A stretch of 64,000 bases of DNA from Harmonia axyridis (Eukaryota; Arthropoda; Insecta; Coleoptera; Coccinellidae): the NCBI RefSeq assembly GCF_914767665.1, contig NC_059503.1, positions 32,612,001 to 32,676,000 of the forward strand, given 5' to 3'. Of this stretch, positions 33,851-43,398 are shown one piece after another. The notes beneath the pieces were generated by a model. It searched no databases. It worked only from the letters and a program-made list of their open reading frames with translations, and was not told the DNA's origin. Position 1 is the stretch's first letter; each line of letters starts with the position of its first letter. The translations under genes were made by a program, and so were the position numbers.

Positions 33851-34921
33851 TTGTTTCTTCCTGCATCATATAATTGTTTTGATATTCGTTGCAAATTATC
33901 GAAGGAATTCCGATATTTCGGAAAACACTGTGGTTTTCATTCCTGAATCATCGAACAGATTTTGCCCATTAACGAACTCATCACTAGTAAGTCTAAAACA
34001 ATCGTTGATGCCCACTCTAATCTCAAAATATGAAAATTAGAGACATTTATGCAAAATAATAGCCTCCTGCCCTTTGAAACAAGGGCGCAAACTTTGAAAA
34101 TTTCATGTTATTTGCCTGTTATTCTAAGACACGACAGTTTTACAATCATAGTAAAATTGTATTTTGTACCATTTCACCATTTTACATCCCATAATTCTCG
34201 AAAACTCATTTTAATATCAAATGAATCATGTAATTTCCAGCCTTCAAACTCCATGACCTAGTCTAGTCTATGTAGCGAAGAGTATTAAAGCTGCACCTAC
34301 ATTGGGTTCGATCCGATAAGTTAACGTCCAATTACAAACTACGCCAGAAGAGGAAACCTATGGGGGTACCAAACCACAAGGTCCAGATGGGACTGTCTAT
34401 ATACATAAATCCCGAGTTTCCGTATCGATGACTTCAGATCACTAACGATTCAGACACTTCAGCTGGTCGTCAACCGATTGGATCTAAAGAGAAAGGATTC
34501 GATGTAGGTTCAGACTACTTAGACTAAATATACTAAGAGCAGAATCACACTTATGTGCCGCAATACAATGTGGCCAATACAGTATCGAATTATTGCGTCT
34601 AACCACGCAATTGGGCGACACATAAGATTGTTTCTTCTTGATGAGCCTATAGAACGGTTTTTGTTTCATATTTCATGCGAATAACTATCATAGTTTCTGA
34701 GGACTGTCTGCAGTAGATGAAATCTCAATTCTAATCGCCCTTGGAGACTTTTAATATTCGAAAATCAAGTATGCTGACAGGTATCATACGTGTAGATAAG
34801 ACCTGGTGAACTCTCAATTCTTATCACACTGGTCATCTTGAAGTGAAGCAGAAATGCTGGATCAGGATTGTATAGTGTCATCGATCGGAATAATCAATTT
34901 GACTGAATTATAACTGTACAG
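33851..34921. other. Unassigned DNA
   Basis: No recognisable transposon ends. The frame on either strand around 34484-34669 has some protein-like words (for example AESHLCAAIQCGQYSIELLR on plus), but I cannot assign it. Confidence 0.35.
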
Positions 34922-34922
34922 G

Positions 34923-35029
34923 GTGGGCTTTTGAATGAGAAGTAGTAGAAGTAGTATTTCTATACTAGATAGAGGAAAACTGATATGGGTATCTGAGTGC
35001 CAATTTTCATGAGAAACTCATTGGTTTGT
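34923..35029 (+). mobile_element. Solo end of a CAGGGTGGGC element
   Basis: TACAGGGTGGGCTTTTGAAT at 34919 has the shared end motif. It abuts the RT relic and has no partner end. Confidence 0.4.
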
Positions 35030-35720
35030 TAATAGCACTATATTTATTATCTTCAGCTTGTTTTGTGGGGAAAGTTTATATTTTGTGTTGAGCAGCGAGT
35101 AGAGTCTCCCATGCAAATAACTTGCTTTTTTTCTGTTTTCTTCTGTTTGTTTGCTAAAGTTCATTCTTTCATCTAGAATTATTCCCAGATGTTTTGCTTC
35201 CTTTTTCCATTCTATCGCCTGATTTTTCTATTTTGACGTTTCCTGCTTCCTTCTTTTTCACTGTTGTCCCTCCGTAGTAGATTGCAACTGTTTTTGTCGT
35301 ATATTCACTCTGAATCTCCATTTTTCGAAGTATTCCATCAGTTCATCCAGGTCTATTTATAACTACCTAGTATTTTTTTTTCTGCATTCTATTGTGATAG
35401 TAAATAACGATATCATCTGCAAACTGGGCTATTTTGCATCTATTCATTTTTGGTATGTCTGCCATGTTGAAGTTGAACAGCAGCAGTCCTATAACCGATC
35501 TCTGGGGAACTCTGGCCTCAATTTCCCTAATTGTCAATCTGGTTCGATCGATATTCACTCTAAATTTTCTATTTGCCAGGTACTATTGTATTAATCTCGT
35601 AAGTTTGATTGGAAATTTCATCAACTTCATTTTGTATATCAGACCTTGGTGCCACATTTTATCAGAAGCCTTTTCTATATCCAAAAATATTGCACCAGTG
35701 TCTGTTCTTTGTAGAGAGGT
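35030..35720 (-). pseudogene. Non-LTR retrotransposon reverse transcriptase relic (Jockey/CR1-like)
   Basis: Read from 35720 downwards. TDTGAIFLDIEKASDKMWHQ carries the motif-A region (family form ...DVEKAFDKVWH.GLL). Next are LIYKMKLMKFPIKL and, after a stop, EARVPQRSVIGLLLFNFNMA (family G.PQGS.LSP.LFN). Then IAQFADDIVIY contains the catalytic A-D-D. The thumb part follows in shifted frames (LDELMEYFEKWRFRVN, EAKHLGIILDERMNF), ending near LLNTKYKL about 35040. At least one stop and several frameshifts make it inactive. Both the endonuclease domain and the C-terminus are missing. The Asp pair is intact, so decay is moderate. Confidence 0.85.
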
Positions 35721-36047
35721 TCATTTGTGCCTTAATATTTTCAGTTAGTCGTACCAGTTGGTGGATCACTGAATACAAATGTCTTCAACGGTGGTAGGTA
35801 CCTATTTAATCTAAGTATATATAAAACCGCTTGCACATTTACGTCAAACTTTAAACGTAAAATCACAGCCCAAACGGGACCATCTAGAGCAAAAATGACA
35901 AGAATAAGACCCCCCTCAAAATCGTCTGGAGATCCCGGGAAAAATCCCAAACCTTCGATTCTCCTCGCGGTTTTCGAGTTTGTTTTTATATAACTGACAA
36001 CCCGCAGCCAACCCATCTAACCAACTCCCTCACCTGTGACCTGATTC
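35721..36047. other. Unassigned DNA
   Basis: A 91-codon minus frame (35741-36016) has no recognisable motif and lies between two transposon relics. Confidence 0.35.
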
Positions 36048-37006
36048 TTTCGATTCATCAAGCCAAGTAGCTTGACATTTTAGCCAACCACTTGACTTGA
36101 AAAGCAAGCTCGTAATAAATTACATACTTGAGCTTGACTCGACTTGATTTTAGACTCAGATTTATTGCTTGGTTGATATCAACCTACTTGATATCACTTG
36201 AGCTTGATTTGCAACCATTTGTATTCTTTATATTTCGCGCTGTACGTCGCTAAGGCTGGAAAACACAGAAGATTTTCCTAATTGACGTGGAAATCTACTT
36301 TTTCGAGGTACATACTGCTTTGCATCTGCCAGCGTTCAATAAGGTGCATGCTACTTCGTTTGTTCGTCATCTTGGGTTGTGTTATGCGGTACTGATGATC
36401 CCTAACAAGGGTGAAACCGGTATATCGCTACTCTCCCTCGATGGCGTGCATTCTCCTTGGGTTACTTTCGATTTTGATTCTTACGTAATAACGTGGAAAT
36501 CTGCTGTTTGATAATGATTATGTGGATGGCATTTTTGCCGAAACATTAGCCAGATAAGTAATATCTTTTGATATTTATATACGCTTGTAAATCGTATTTT
36601 TTCCCTTTTCCTTCAACAAATTTAAAAAAAGGCCTTATGTGTCTTAGTCCTGGATGGAAAATTATGAAATCAAACAAAGGCTGGAGGTTTCTCTATATTG
36701 AGAAACTTTATTTTTTTATTATTTTTTATTCTGTTATGATTTATAGTGAATCAATTCATGTTTATATTTAAAAAAAGTTGATATTTTTGGTTCTTTATAC
36801 AATAACTTCAATAAATAAAAGAGTGTTTGCAAGGTTCCCTCCCATTTCATCATATTTTTATTGATGTGACACAAAACAATAAAACTGCTAAAAATCAAGT
36901 GGCTTGATGAATGAATACTTTAGATTGAAAAACAACTACTTGACTTGAAATCAAGTCAAGCTCAAGCCAAGTAGCTTGAAAAATCAAGCCAAGCAGTGAA
37001 TCTCTA
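36048..37006 (-). mobile_element. hAT-like element, copy 3 (inverted, with internal insert)
   Basis: The right border ends in GTGAATCTCTA (37006), the family terminus. The left border is eroded to TTTCGATTCATCAAGCC. Flanking 8-mers (CCTGATTC and GTTCAGCC) do not match, so target duplication is not visible. Both subterminal zones carry the AAGTCAAG/GCTTGA motifs. 36500-36860, read on minus, matches the start of copy 1, including the putative 3' splice site region, with LRHIRPFFKFVEGKGKKYDL following it. This may be the start of a transposase exon but lacks a recognisable BED finger. An insert of about 200 bp (about 36298-36489) is bracketed by near-identical ACGTGGAAATCTrC. Confidence 0.7.
36283..36505 (+). 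mobile_element. Possible retroelement tail insert within hAT-like copy 3
   Basis: GACGTGGAAATCTAC (36283) and AACGTGGAAATCTGC (36490) bracket the segment as imperfect direct repeats. Inside, ATCCCTAACAAGGGTGAAAC resembles the tail style of Penelope-like elements. A 74-codon frame (36287-36511) covers it without a motif. The alternative is an internal direct repeat of the hAT-like element. Confidence 0.3.
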
Positions 37007-37756
37007 GTTCAGCCTCCCCAAATCGAAATCCTAGCTGTGCCATTGCTCTGGGTGTTGTTCTTTTAAGAACGATGGACTAGACCTACTGGCATAGTTTTAT
37101 TAGCTTACTTCCATTTGTTCTATTGAGAAATTATTTTAACTACTTGAAATTTTCTCTAAATATGCATGTTAGTTTTTCGGAGTCAGGCTTTATTTGGTTA
37201 ACGTTGTTATACAAGGGAATTCATTCGCGAATTTTAATAGAACTGGAGTATCAGAAACAAAACCAATGCGAGCCCAACCTCCACATCTCATTTCGCATGC
37301 ATCGAAATCCCCAATTACCCGACATTTTCGGCTCAACCCTTCAAACCTCCGTCTGGCGTTCTCCACCAAACCCCCAACCCCGATCGATTGCATCGCCTAT
37401 ACCCTCTCGAAACTCCTAAAAAAAAAAAAATCCGATCCCGAAAATACCAGCGGTTCCGAACCCGCCGCGACGAGAAGCCCCACGCTAATGAGGCATTTAC
37501 ACCACTCCAGAGGACATCGGCCCGACGGCCTCTTTCGCCGGAGTGCATTCTGAAGAGGCAGCGCGAATGCAAGCCGAGCTCTCTCGCAGCAGCAGCAGCT
37601 CTCGTAATTATGCATTATGCTGGCCGTACATTTTTTCGCTTTTTCGGTACGAGGATCCTGATAAAATGTCTCCAGTTCCTGGCGAGGCCCTTTGTTCTAC
37701 GGCTTTTGGCGAGGCCTGGCGACACTCTTTCACGTGGATATTTTTAATTGAAACAA
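37007..37756. other. Unassigned, GC-richer in its right half
   Basis: 37250-37750 is among the most GC-rich DNA in the window, with overlapping frames on both strands of 70-148 codons and a short CAG run at about 37585. None has recognisable content. The overlap on several frames points to GC bias, though a promoter or leader exon cannot be excluded. Confidence 0.35.
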
Positions 37757-38936
37757 AAAATGCCGTCGCATATCTCACGATCTCTCTGCGACATGGATTC
37801 TCGGATCAAAGGAGGCTGTATCGACGTCGAGACAATGACGGGGAGAGTGTTTTTCAGCTGATGGAAATGTTTCTCTGGGCGTCCGGGAGGAGAAGGTGGT
37901 CCTTCCGGGAGACGTTTTATATCGCGTGGTGTTGTATGGAGAGATTGGAATTTTTTCGGGTATTGTGGCGGATTTTTAGGCGGAGTTGAACGAACTTTCT
38001 TGACTTTTGGTCGAGAGATTTATTTTAATCTTCTGGTTCGCGAATATGGAGGATCTGATGCTGAGACTTCTGGGAATTGGTTTTTTTGGATTCGATTTTA
38101 GTATATATTGCTGATTGTTCACCAGTAACGCCCATGTGCACCAATTTGCTTAGTATAATACCGGGTTACGTAATGCAAGGTTGAATGTAATTCTTAGATT
38201 AATTTTATTGCGTGTGTACCGAGCATTACATACCTATGGCAGATTGAAAAATGGCCGATTATCACCAGCAACACTCTGCAGTTCTCGGGATTTTCGGTGG
38301 GCTTGGCAATTCCTGTCGAAACAATCGTCTTGGTGTTGTTTATACTGTGACATAAGACAACCATAATTTAACCTAAGATAATTTATAGTAATTGCTTTCT
38401 AATTAAAAATAGAAACGCCTGAGATTTATATATATTTGTACAACTTTGCTTCTGCCGTTTTGCAATAGACGAATGTAGCGGTAAGTGGTTGTCGAAATAT
38501 AAAGATCGTAGATGTCATAGAATAAGCTTGTACATTTGTTAACATTAGGCCATAGAAATATTAGTCGATTTGTGTCTGGATCATAAAGTTATTCTCGATT
38601 AAACATGTCAGCTTACGAGCCACAGTCTCGTCATTTGCGGAAGGTTTTAATTTTCTGATTTAATATGGGGAAATCTGCGGCTGAGGCTCATAGAATGCTC
38701 TCAAATACCTATGGCGAGGCCGCTATTAGTGAAAGAACGTGCCGAGAGTGGTTTCAAGCAAGGTGATTTTGACGTCGAAGACTAGCATGGCGGTGGAAGA
38801 GAGAAGGTTTTTTGAAGATGCATTTGAAGGCATTACTTGATCAAGACTCGTGTCAAACGCAACAAGAATTGGCTGGATCATTGGGAGTGACGCAGCAAGC
38901 CATTTCGAAATGCCTGGAAGTCATGGGAATGATTCA
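37757..38936 (+). repeat. Tandem segmental duplication, copy 1 (about 1.18 kb)
   Basis: Two parts make up the unit: a GC-rich 360-bp part (37757-38119; GTCGCATATCTCAC..., GACGGGGAGAGTGTTTTTCA, TTTTTAGGCGGAGTTGAACG) and an 820-bp part starting AACGCCCATGTG and running into a mariner 5' half. The same two parts recur in the same order at 38937-39298 and, after an inserted 2.7-kb element, 41990-42734. The copies are very similar in the GC-rich part, so the event is fairly recent. Confidence 0.85.
38432..38936 (+). pseudogene. Mariner transposase N-terminal half, cut at duplication breakpoint (copy 1)
   Basis: The 5' end TGTACAACTTTGCTTCTGCC lies at about 38438. The degraded start reads SAAEAHRMLSNTYGEAAISE, then RTCREWFQ; after a gap and frameshift come LLDQDSCQTQQELAGSLGVT and QQAISKCLEVMGMIQ. 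These are the two helix-turn-helix parts of the mariner paired-like DNA-binding domain. The relic stops exactly at GMIQ, where the second copy of the GC-rich segment begins. The catalytic domain is therefore absent from this copy. Confidence 0.8.
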
Positions 38937-39168
38937 AAATTCCGTCGCATATCTCACATTCTCTCTGCGACATGGATTCTCGGATCAAAGGAGGCTGTAT
39001 CGACGTCGAGACAATGACGGGGAGAGTGTTTTTCAGCTGATGGAAATGTTTCTCTGGGCGTCCGGGAGGAGAAGGTGGTCCTTCCGGGAGACGTTTCATA
39101 TCGCGTGGTGTTGTATGGAGAGATTGGAATTTTTTCGGGTATTGTGGCGGATTTTTAGGCGGAGTTGA
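38812..39168 (+). pseudogene. Chimeric open frame: mariner HTH fused to duplicated DNA
   Basis: An uninterrupted 118-codon frame begins in the second mariner helix-turn-helix (LLDQDSCQTQQELAGSLGVT) and crosses the duplication junction at 38936-38940 into NSVAYLTFSLRHGFSDQRRL and on to a stop. The second half is the same frame that is open in copy 1 (within 37543-37989). The fusion is a by-product of the breakpoint. There is no sign that it is expressed, and the second half is unrecognised. The only structural claim is that it joins a DNA-binding module to novel sequence in frame. Confidence 0.55.
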
Positions 39169-39298
39169 ACGAACTTTCTTGACGCTCGGTCGAGAGATTT
39201 ATTTTAATCTTCCGGTTCGCGAATATGGAGAATCTGATGCTGAGACTTCTGGGAGTTGGTTTTCTTGGATTCGATTTTAGTATACATTGCTGATTGTA
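38937..39298 (+). repeat. Tandem segmental duplication, copy 2, first part
   Basis: Corresponds to 37757-38119 with few differences. It is followed by TGATTG|TA and the 39299 element. The copy resumes at 41990 (TACACCACTAACGCCCATG versus TTCACCAGTAACGCCCATG at 38119-38137). Confidence 0.85.
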
Positions 39299-40164
39299 CA
39301 GGGTGGGCAAATTTCGATGTTTTAGCACTACAACTTTTGAACCAGAGGAGATAGACTAAATCTGGTACCCACTTCTCGATTTCTTTTTCTGAGGAACTAA
39401 CAAGGGGAGTATTCATTTTTGGCCACCTTCTTTTGTTTTCGAGTTATAAGCGAAAATTGGAAAAATGGCGATATCGAAAAACATTTATATCTCCGCTAAT
39501 ACTGATGATAGAGCTCTGAAATTAAAACATTATACAGGCACTTTTTTAGGTAGAATCCAGTGGCGTGCTCGTCTTTTCAAAAGGGTTTTCAATTACGAAG
39601 CTATGACCGAAAGCTATGTTTTTTCAAATGGGAACACAAGATTTTCGTGTCATTTTCTGAAAGCTTAATTTTTTCCGATTTCAAAACTATATAACATCGT
39701 ATGATTCGTATCAAAATAAATAACAGAAAATGGTCAAAAACCTTTTTTTACTTAAGAGTCTCAATATTTCTATGGTTTCAACTGTTGATGAGCCTCACTA
39801 TAACAAGAGCAGTGTCCTTCCGTCAATCTGATTATTTCTATGCTTTTCACTTATTTCTTCAAAATTCGAATCTATATTTATTTTATACAAATAGTTTCGA
39901 AAAGATAAACGAACTTGGAAAAAGTTTCCCAGGTAGCTTGAACACAGTTTCAAATATTCATCTATTGAAATATCGAGAAGAGGTGTCGACTGTGCATTGT
40001 GCAATTGTTGTCATTATTAGGTTAAATATTATTTCTTGATTGTCCCTTCGTAATTAAAATGTTGAGTTCAATCATATATATGCATTGTTTCATATGCTGT
40101 TTAAAATGGATTGGTACTTGTGAGTATTGATTCTGGAGACCTATGTAAATAATCTCCTGATACA

Positions 40165-41304
40165 CATGGGCGCCCGCAGGGGGGGGCCAGGGGGGGCCAT
40201 GGCCCCCCCTGAGATTTTGGATGCCTCATTTTTCAGCACAACACCTTCAATATTACTTTCTCAATCCAAAGGGCAAGGAAAAAAGGAAAGTAATAGATTC
40301 ACAACTATTTTCCGGTTTTCAATGGAATTACATACTATACATATAATCCATAATCGGCAGAGGTATTTTTTGAATTAAAAACTTTTTTAGGCGCGTTGAG
40401 CACTTCTTGGGTGAAGAAAAATCATGGAACCGAAAGCACTCCATGCGTGTCAATTTGTTTATAAATTCATCTTATACACTGCGTCCGTAACCGTTAAGTA
40501 TGGAACAAAATTCATTTTCAGCTAAACAGACCATTTTAAGAAATAATCCTGAAACATGTCGATTCTTTATTTTAATTTACCGTACTTTAAAATAATAATC
40601 TAATGTACAGTGTGAATTACTTTCGAGTAATGACGTCAGCGTCATTTTTTTTTAATGGAATACCCCCATTTTGACTCAATTTTCCGATTACTCTGGCTGA
40701 GCAGATTCCAAAAATGTATGACATGTTGATTCCAATTGGTACAGGGTGGACAAAAATACAATAGTTTTGTGTGTGCTAAAAAAGTAACTCGTAACATTCT
40801 TTATTACTTAAATTAACAATATTATCAAAAATACGGCAATTGGTTTGAATATAACACCCTGTAGTTTGTTACATTTTTAGATTGATAAAATGTATAAAAA
40901 TAAGAAATAATTTCTTTCATATTCTGTCTGCCAGACCAAAAGTACCAAACATGTTTGGAAACAGCTCATTTTTATTAATCTAAAAATGTAACAAACTACA
41001 GGGTGTTACATTCAAACCAATTAGCGCTAGACAATAAGTATTTTTGATAATATTGTTAATTTAACTAATACAGAATATTATGCGTTATTTTATGAGCACA
41101 CACGAAACTATTGTATTTTTGTCCACCCTGTACCACTTTTAGTGATCTTTTGAAATTCAGAGTAGACGCTGGTGATAAATATAAATACAGAAATAGAAAG
41201 AAACGGAATACTGATGTCGCCTATACGACAATCATGGATGCCTTATTGTTTTTCAATTATTTTCATTTTGCCCCCCCTGAGAAAAATTTCTGCGGGCGCC
41301 CATG
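40165..41304. mobile_element. hAT-type element with perfect 8-bp target duplication, nested
   Basis: The ends are a perfect 15-bp inverted repeat, CATGGGCGCCCGCAG, flanked by identical CTGATACA (40157-40164 and 41305-41312). Next to the ends are G/C-homopolymer blocks (GGGGGGGCC, GCCCCCCCTGAG). Eight-bp duplication fits hAT, although the end sequence is unusual for that superfamily. There is no coding capacity; much of the interior is a further nested composite (40477-41130). The intact target duplication dates it as younger than the element it sits in. Confidence 0.85.
40477..41130. mobile_element. Stacked palindrome composite, locus 1 (right arms of outer layers lost)
   Basis: Three element ends follow each other from outside in: CACTGCGTCCGTAACC (40477), CAGTGTGAATTACTTTCGAG (about 40612) and CAGGGTGGACAAAAATACAA (40742), each preceded by TA or its remnant. 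The innermost (40742-41130, 389 bp) has both ends and TA flanks (40740-40741, 41131-41132). The outer two lack right arms here. The same stack with more complete arms is at 53182-53998. Confidence 0.75.
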
Positions 41305-41989
41305 CTGATACATGCATCTCAATACAACTCTTTCGATTGAAAAATTCGATCTTGTGGTTTCTCCGTTATTTCCAAATAAGATAAAAAATTTATAAAACAT
41401 ATCTAGATTCGAATTTTGTAGAAATAAGTGAAAAGCATAGAAATAATCAGATTGACGGAAGGACACTGCTCTTGTTATAGAAAGCTCCATTTTTCTGTGT
41501 TCATCAACAGTTGAAACCATAGAAATATTGAGACTCTTAGGTGAAAAGAGGTTTTTGGCCATTTTCTATTATTTATGTTGATCCGAATCATACGATGTTA
41601 TATATTTTTGAAATCAGGAAAAATCAAGCTTTCAGGAAATGGCACAAAAATCTAGTGTTCCCATTTGAAAAAACATAACTTTGGGTCATAGCTTCGTAAT
41701 GAAAAACCCTTTTGGAGATACGAGCACGCCACTGGATTCTACGTAAAAAAGTGCCTGTATAATGTTTTAATTTCAGAGCTCTATCATCAGTATTAGCGGA
41801 GATATAAATGTTTTTCGATATCGCCATTTTTCCAATTTTCGCTTATAACTCGAAAACAGAAGAAGGTGGCCAAAAATGAATACTACCCTTGTTAGTTTCT
41901 CAGAAAAAGAGATCGAGAAGTGGGTATCAGATTTTGTCTATCTCCTCTGGTTCAAAAGTTGTAGTGCTAAAACATCGAAATTTGCCCAC

Positions 41990-42734
41990 TACACCACTAA
42001 CGCCCATGTGTACCGACTTGCTTATTTCAATACCGGGTTACGTACTACTAGGTTGAATGTAATCTTGAGATTGATTTTATTGCGTGTGCACCGAGCAATA
42101 CATATAGCAGATTAGAATACTATACAGTTCTATATGGATTTTCGCGCGCTTGTCAATTCCTGTCGTAACAATTGTTTTGGTGTAGTTTATACTGTGACAT
42201 AAGACAACCATAATTTAACCTTAGATAATTTTTAGTGATTGATTTCTAATTAAAATAGGAACCGATTGAGAATTTTAGAGAAATAGAGTTAGAACTCATT
42301 GGACAAAAAAACAATATATTTATATATACTTGTACAACTTTGCTCCCGCCCTTTTTCAATAGAAATCTGTGATTACATCATAAAGTTATTCTTGATTAAA
42401 CGTCAGCTTACGAGCCAAATTCTCGTCATTTGCGGGAGGTTTCAATTTTTTGCTTTAGTATGAAGAAATTTGAGGCTCATAGAATGCTCTCAAATACCTA
42501 TGGTGAGGCCGCTATTAGTGAAAGAACGTACCGAGAGTGGTTTCAACGCTTCAAGAACGATGGTTTTAACGTCGAAGACCAGCATGACGGTGGAAGAGAG
42601 AAGGTTTTCGAAGATGCAGAATTGTAGGCGTTACTTGATCAAGACTCGTGTCAAACGCAACAAGAATTGGCAGAATTATTGTGATTGATGCAACAAGCCA
42701 TTTCAGAATACCTGAAAGTCATGGAAATGATTCA
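41990..42734 (+). repeat. Tandem segmental duplication, copy 2, second part
   Basis: Continues copy 2 after the inserted palindromic element and matches 38120-38936 (shared CAATACCGGGTTACGTA, TTATACTGTGACATAAGACA, CATAGAATGCTCTCAAATAC). The match ends at GATTCA (42734), the position of the breakpoint in copy 1. Confidence 0.8.
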
Positions 42735-43083
42735 GAAACAAGAAAATTGGGTGCCGTAAGAGTTGAAGCCGAGATATGTTGCTTGCAATGTAAGACGGAA
42801 GGGATTTCTGCATCGCATTGTGACTTGAGACGAAAAATGGGTTCATTACGATAATTCCAAGAGTTGAAAATCATGGGGATATCCTGGCCATGCTTCCATG
42901 TCGACGGCCAAACCGAATATTTACGATTCCAAGGTCATTCTCTGTATTTGGTTGAATCAGTTCGGCGGAGTGTATTATGGGTGGTTAAAACAGACTGAAA
43001 CAATCATAAGCAATCGTTATCGAACGCGATACATGCGTTTGAGCCGAGTATTGAAAGTAAAACTGCAGGAATGACATAATGCC
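42310..43083 (+). pseudogene. Mariner transposase relic, cecropia-like, N-terminus and part of catalytic domain
   Basis: After the 5' end TTGTACAACTTTGCTCCCGC the ATG at about 42462 gives FEAHRMLSNTYGEAAISERT and REWFQRFKNDGFNVEDQHDG, the first helix-turn-helix and linker, stopping at TAG 42627. Then, in changing frames, come LLDQDSCQTQQEL, GMIQ.QENWVP-like sequence, FLHRIVT-like sequence leading to the first catalytic Asp region (DEKW in active relatives, altered here), AKPNIYDSKVILCIWLNQFG and MRLSRVL. It ends near 43083, before the second catalytic block. It extends about 350 bp beyond the duplication breakpoint and so is the parent right half of the tandem event. Inactive. Confidence 0.8.
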
Positions 43084-43143
43084 AAATTCAAGGAATGAGA
43101 ACTACCCTGGTCATGGGATGCTTGAGGAAGTTTTTTTTCACCA

Positions 43144-43398
43144 TTGCCTAAGTCTTTTAGAGTTAAAAAATTATGTTTGCCAGCCCAAACTCATGAATTC
43201 CAAACTAACTTTTCATTTTTTAAAAGGAAACAGGCCAACCAAATGATTTCCAATATATGTAAATGTATGCAGCAAAGTCATCCAATTGTACAGAAGCAAT
43301 TAGTATTAGAATTAAATGTCCTTAAAAACGTTATCCATTACACGAAGGAAATGAGATATTATTTCAAAAACGAAAGGCAAGGGAAGGAATGGAAGTAA
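43144..43398 (+). CDS. Unrecognised protein-like open frame, possible exon
   Basis: An 84-codon frame with no ATG at its start (first Met codon about 43243). Composition is Lys-rich and balanced, unlike the F/I/K/N frames typical of AT-rich noncoding DNA here: KLCLPAQTHEFQTNFSFFKR, KQANQMISNICKCMQQSHPI, VQKQLVLELNVLKNVIHYTK, then a short tail ending GKEWK and a stop. Possible splice acceptors (GTCTTTTAG before AGTTAAAA) and a weak donor (TGGAA|GTAAAC) lie at its borders. It follows the truncated mariner directly. It may be a host exon, a gene fragment or an unknown transposon part. I do not recognise it. Confidence 0.25.
   Translation: MPKSFRVKKLCLPAQTHEFQTNFSFFKRKQANQMISNICKCMQQSHPIVQKQLVLELNVLKNVIHYTKEMRYYFKNERQGKEWK

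Larger units (their letters stand above)
39299..41989. mobile_element. 2.7-kb palindromic TA-flanked element interrupted by nested elements
   Basis: The left end CAGGGTGGGCAAATTTCGAT follows TA (39297-39298). The right end ATCGAAATTTGCCCAC is followed by TA (41990-41991), having lost the last CCTG. The arms are nearly identical in inverse for about 600 bp (39299-39900 and 41390-41989), sharing GTGGCGTGCTCGT, ATGGCGATATCGAAAAACAT and GGACACTGCTCTTGTTATAG. The centre is split by the 40165-41304 element. Without that insert the element would be about 1.54 kb. Short frames over the arms (for example 39465-39668 and 41624-41827) are mirror images of each other and not genes. Confidence 0.85.

Noticed and set aside
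35394..35748. Plus-strand genes over 35394-35797
   Set aside because: They are antisense shadows of the reverse transcriptase relic on the minus strand.
37543..37989. 148-codon gene on the plus strand
   Set aside because: Half of it lies in the duplicated GC-rich segment, frames on both strands overlap, and there is no homology. I kept it only as GC-rich sequence with a note on the chimeric frame.
41624..41827. Pair of conserved small proteins (39465-39668 and 41624-41827 are nearly the same)
   Set aside because: They are the same sequence in the two arms of one palindromic transposon. Similarity comes from the inverted repeat, not from selection on protein.
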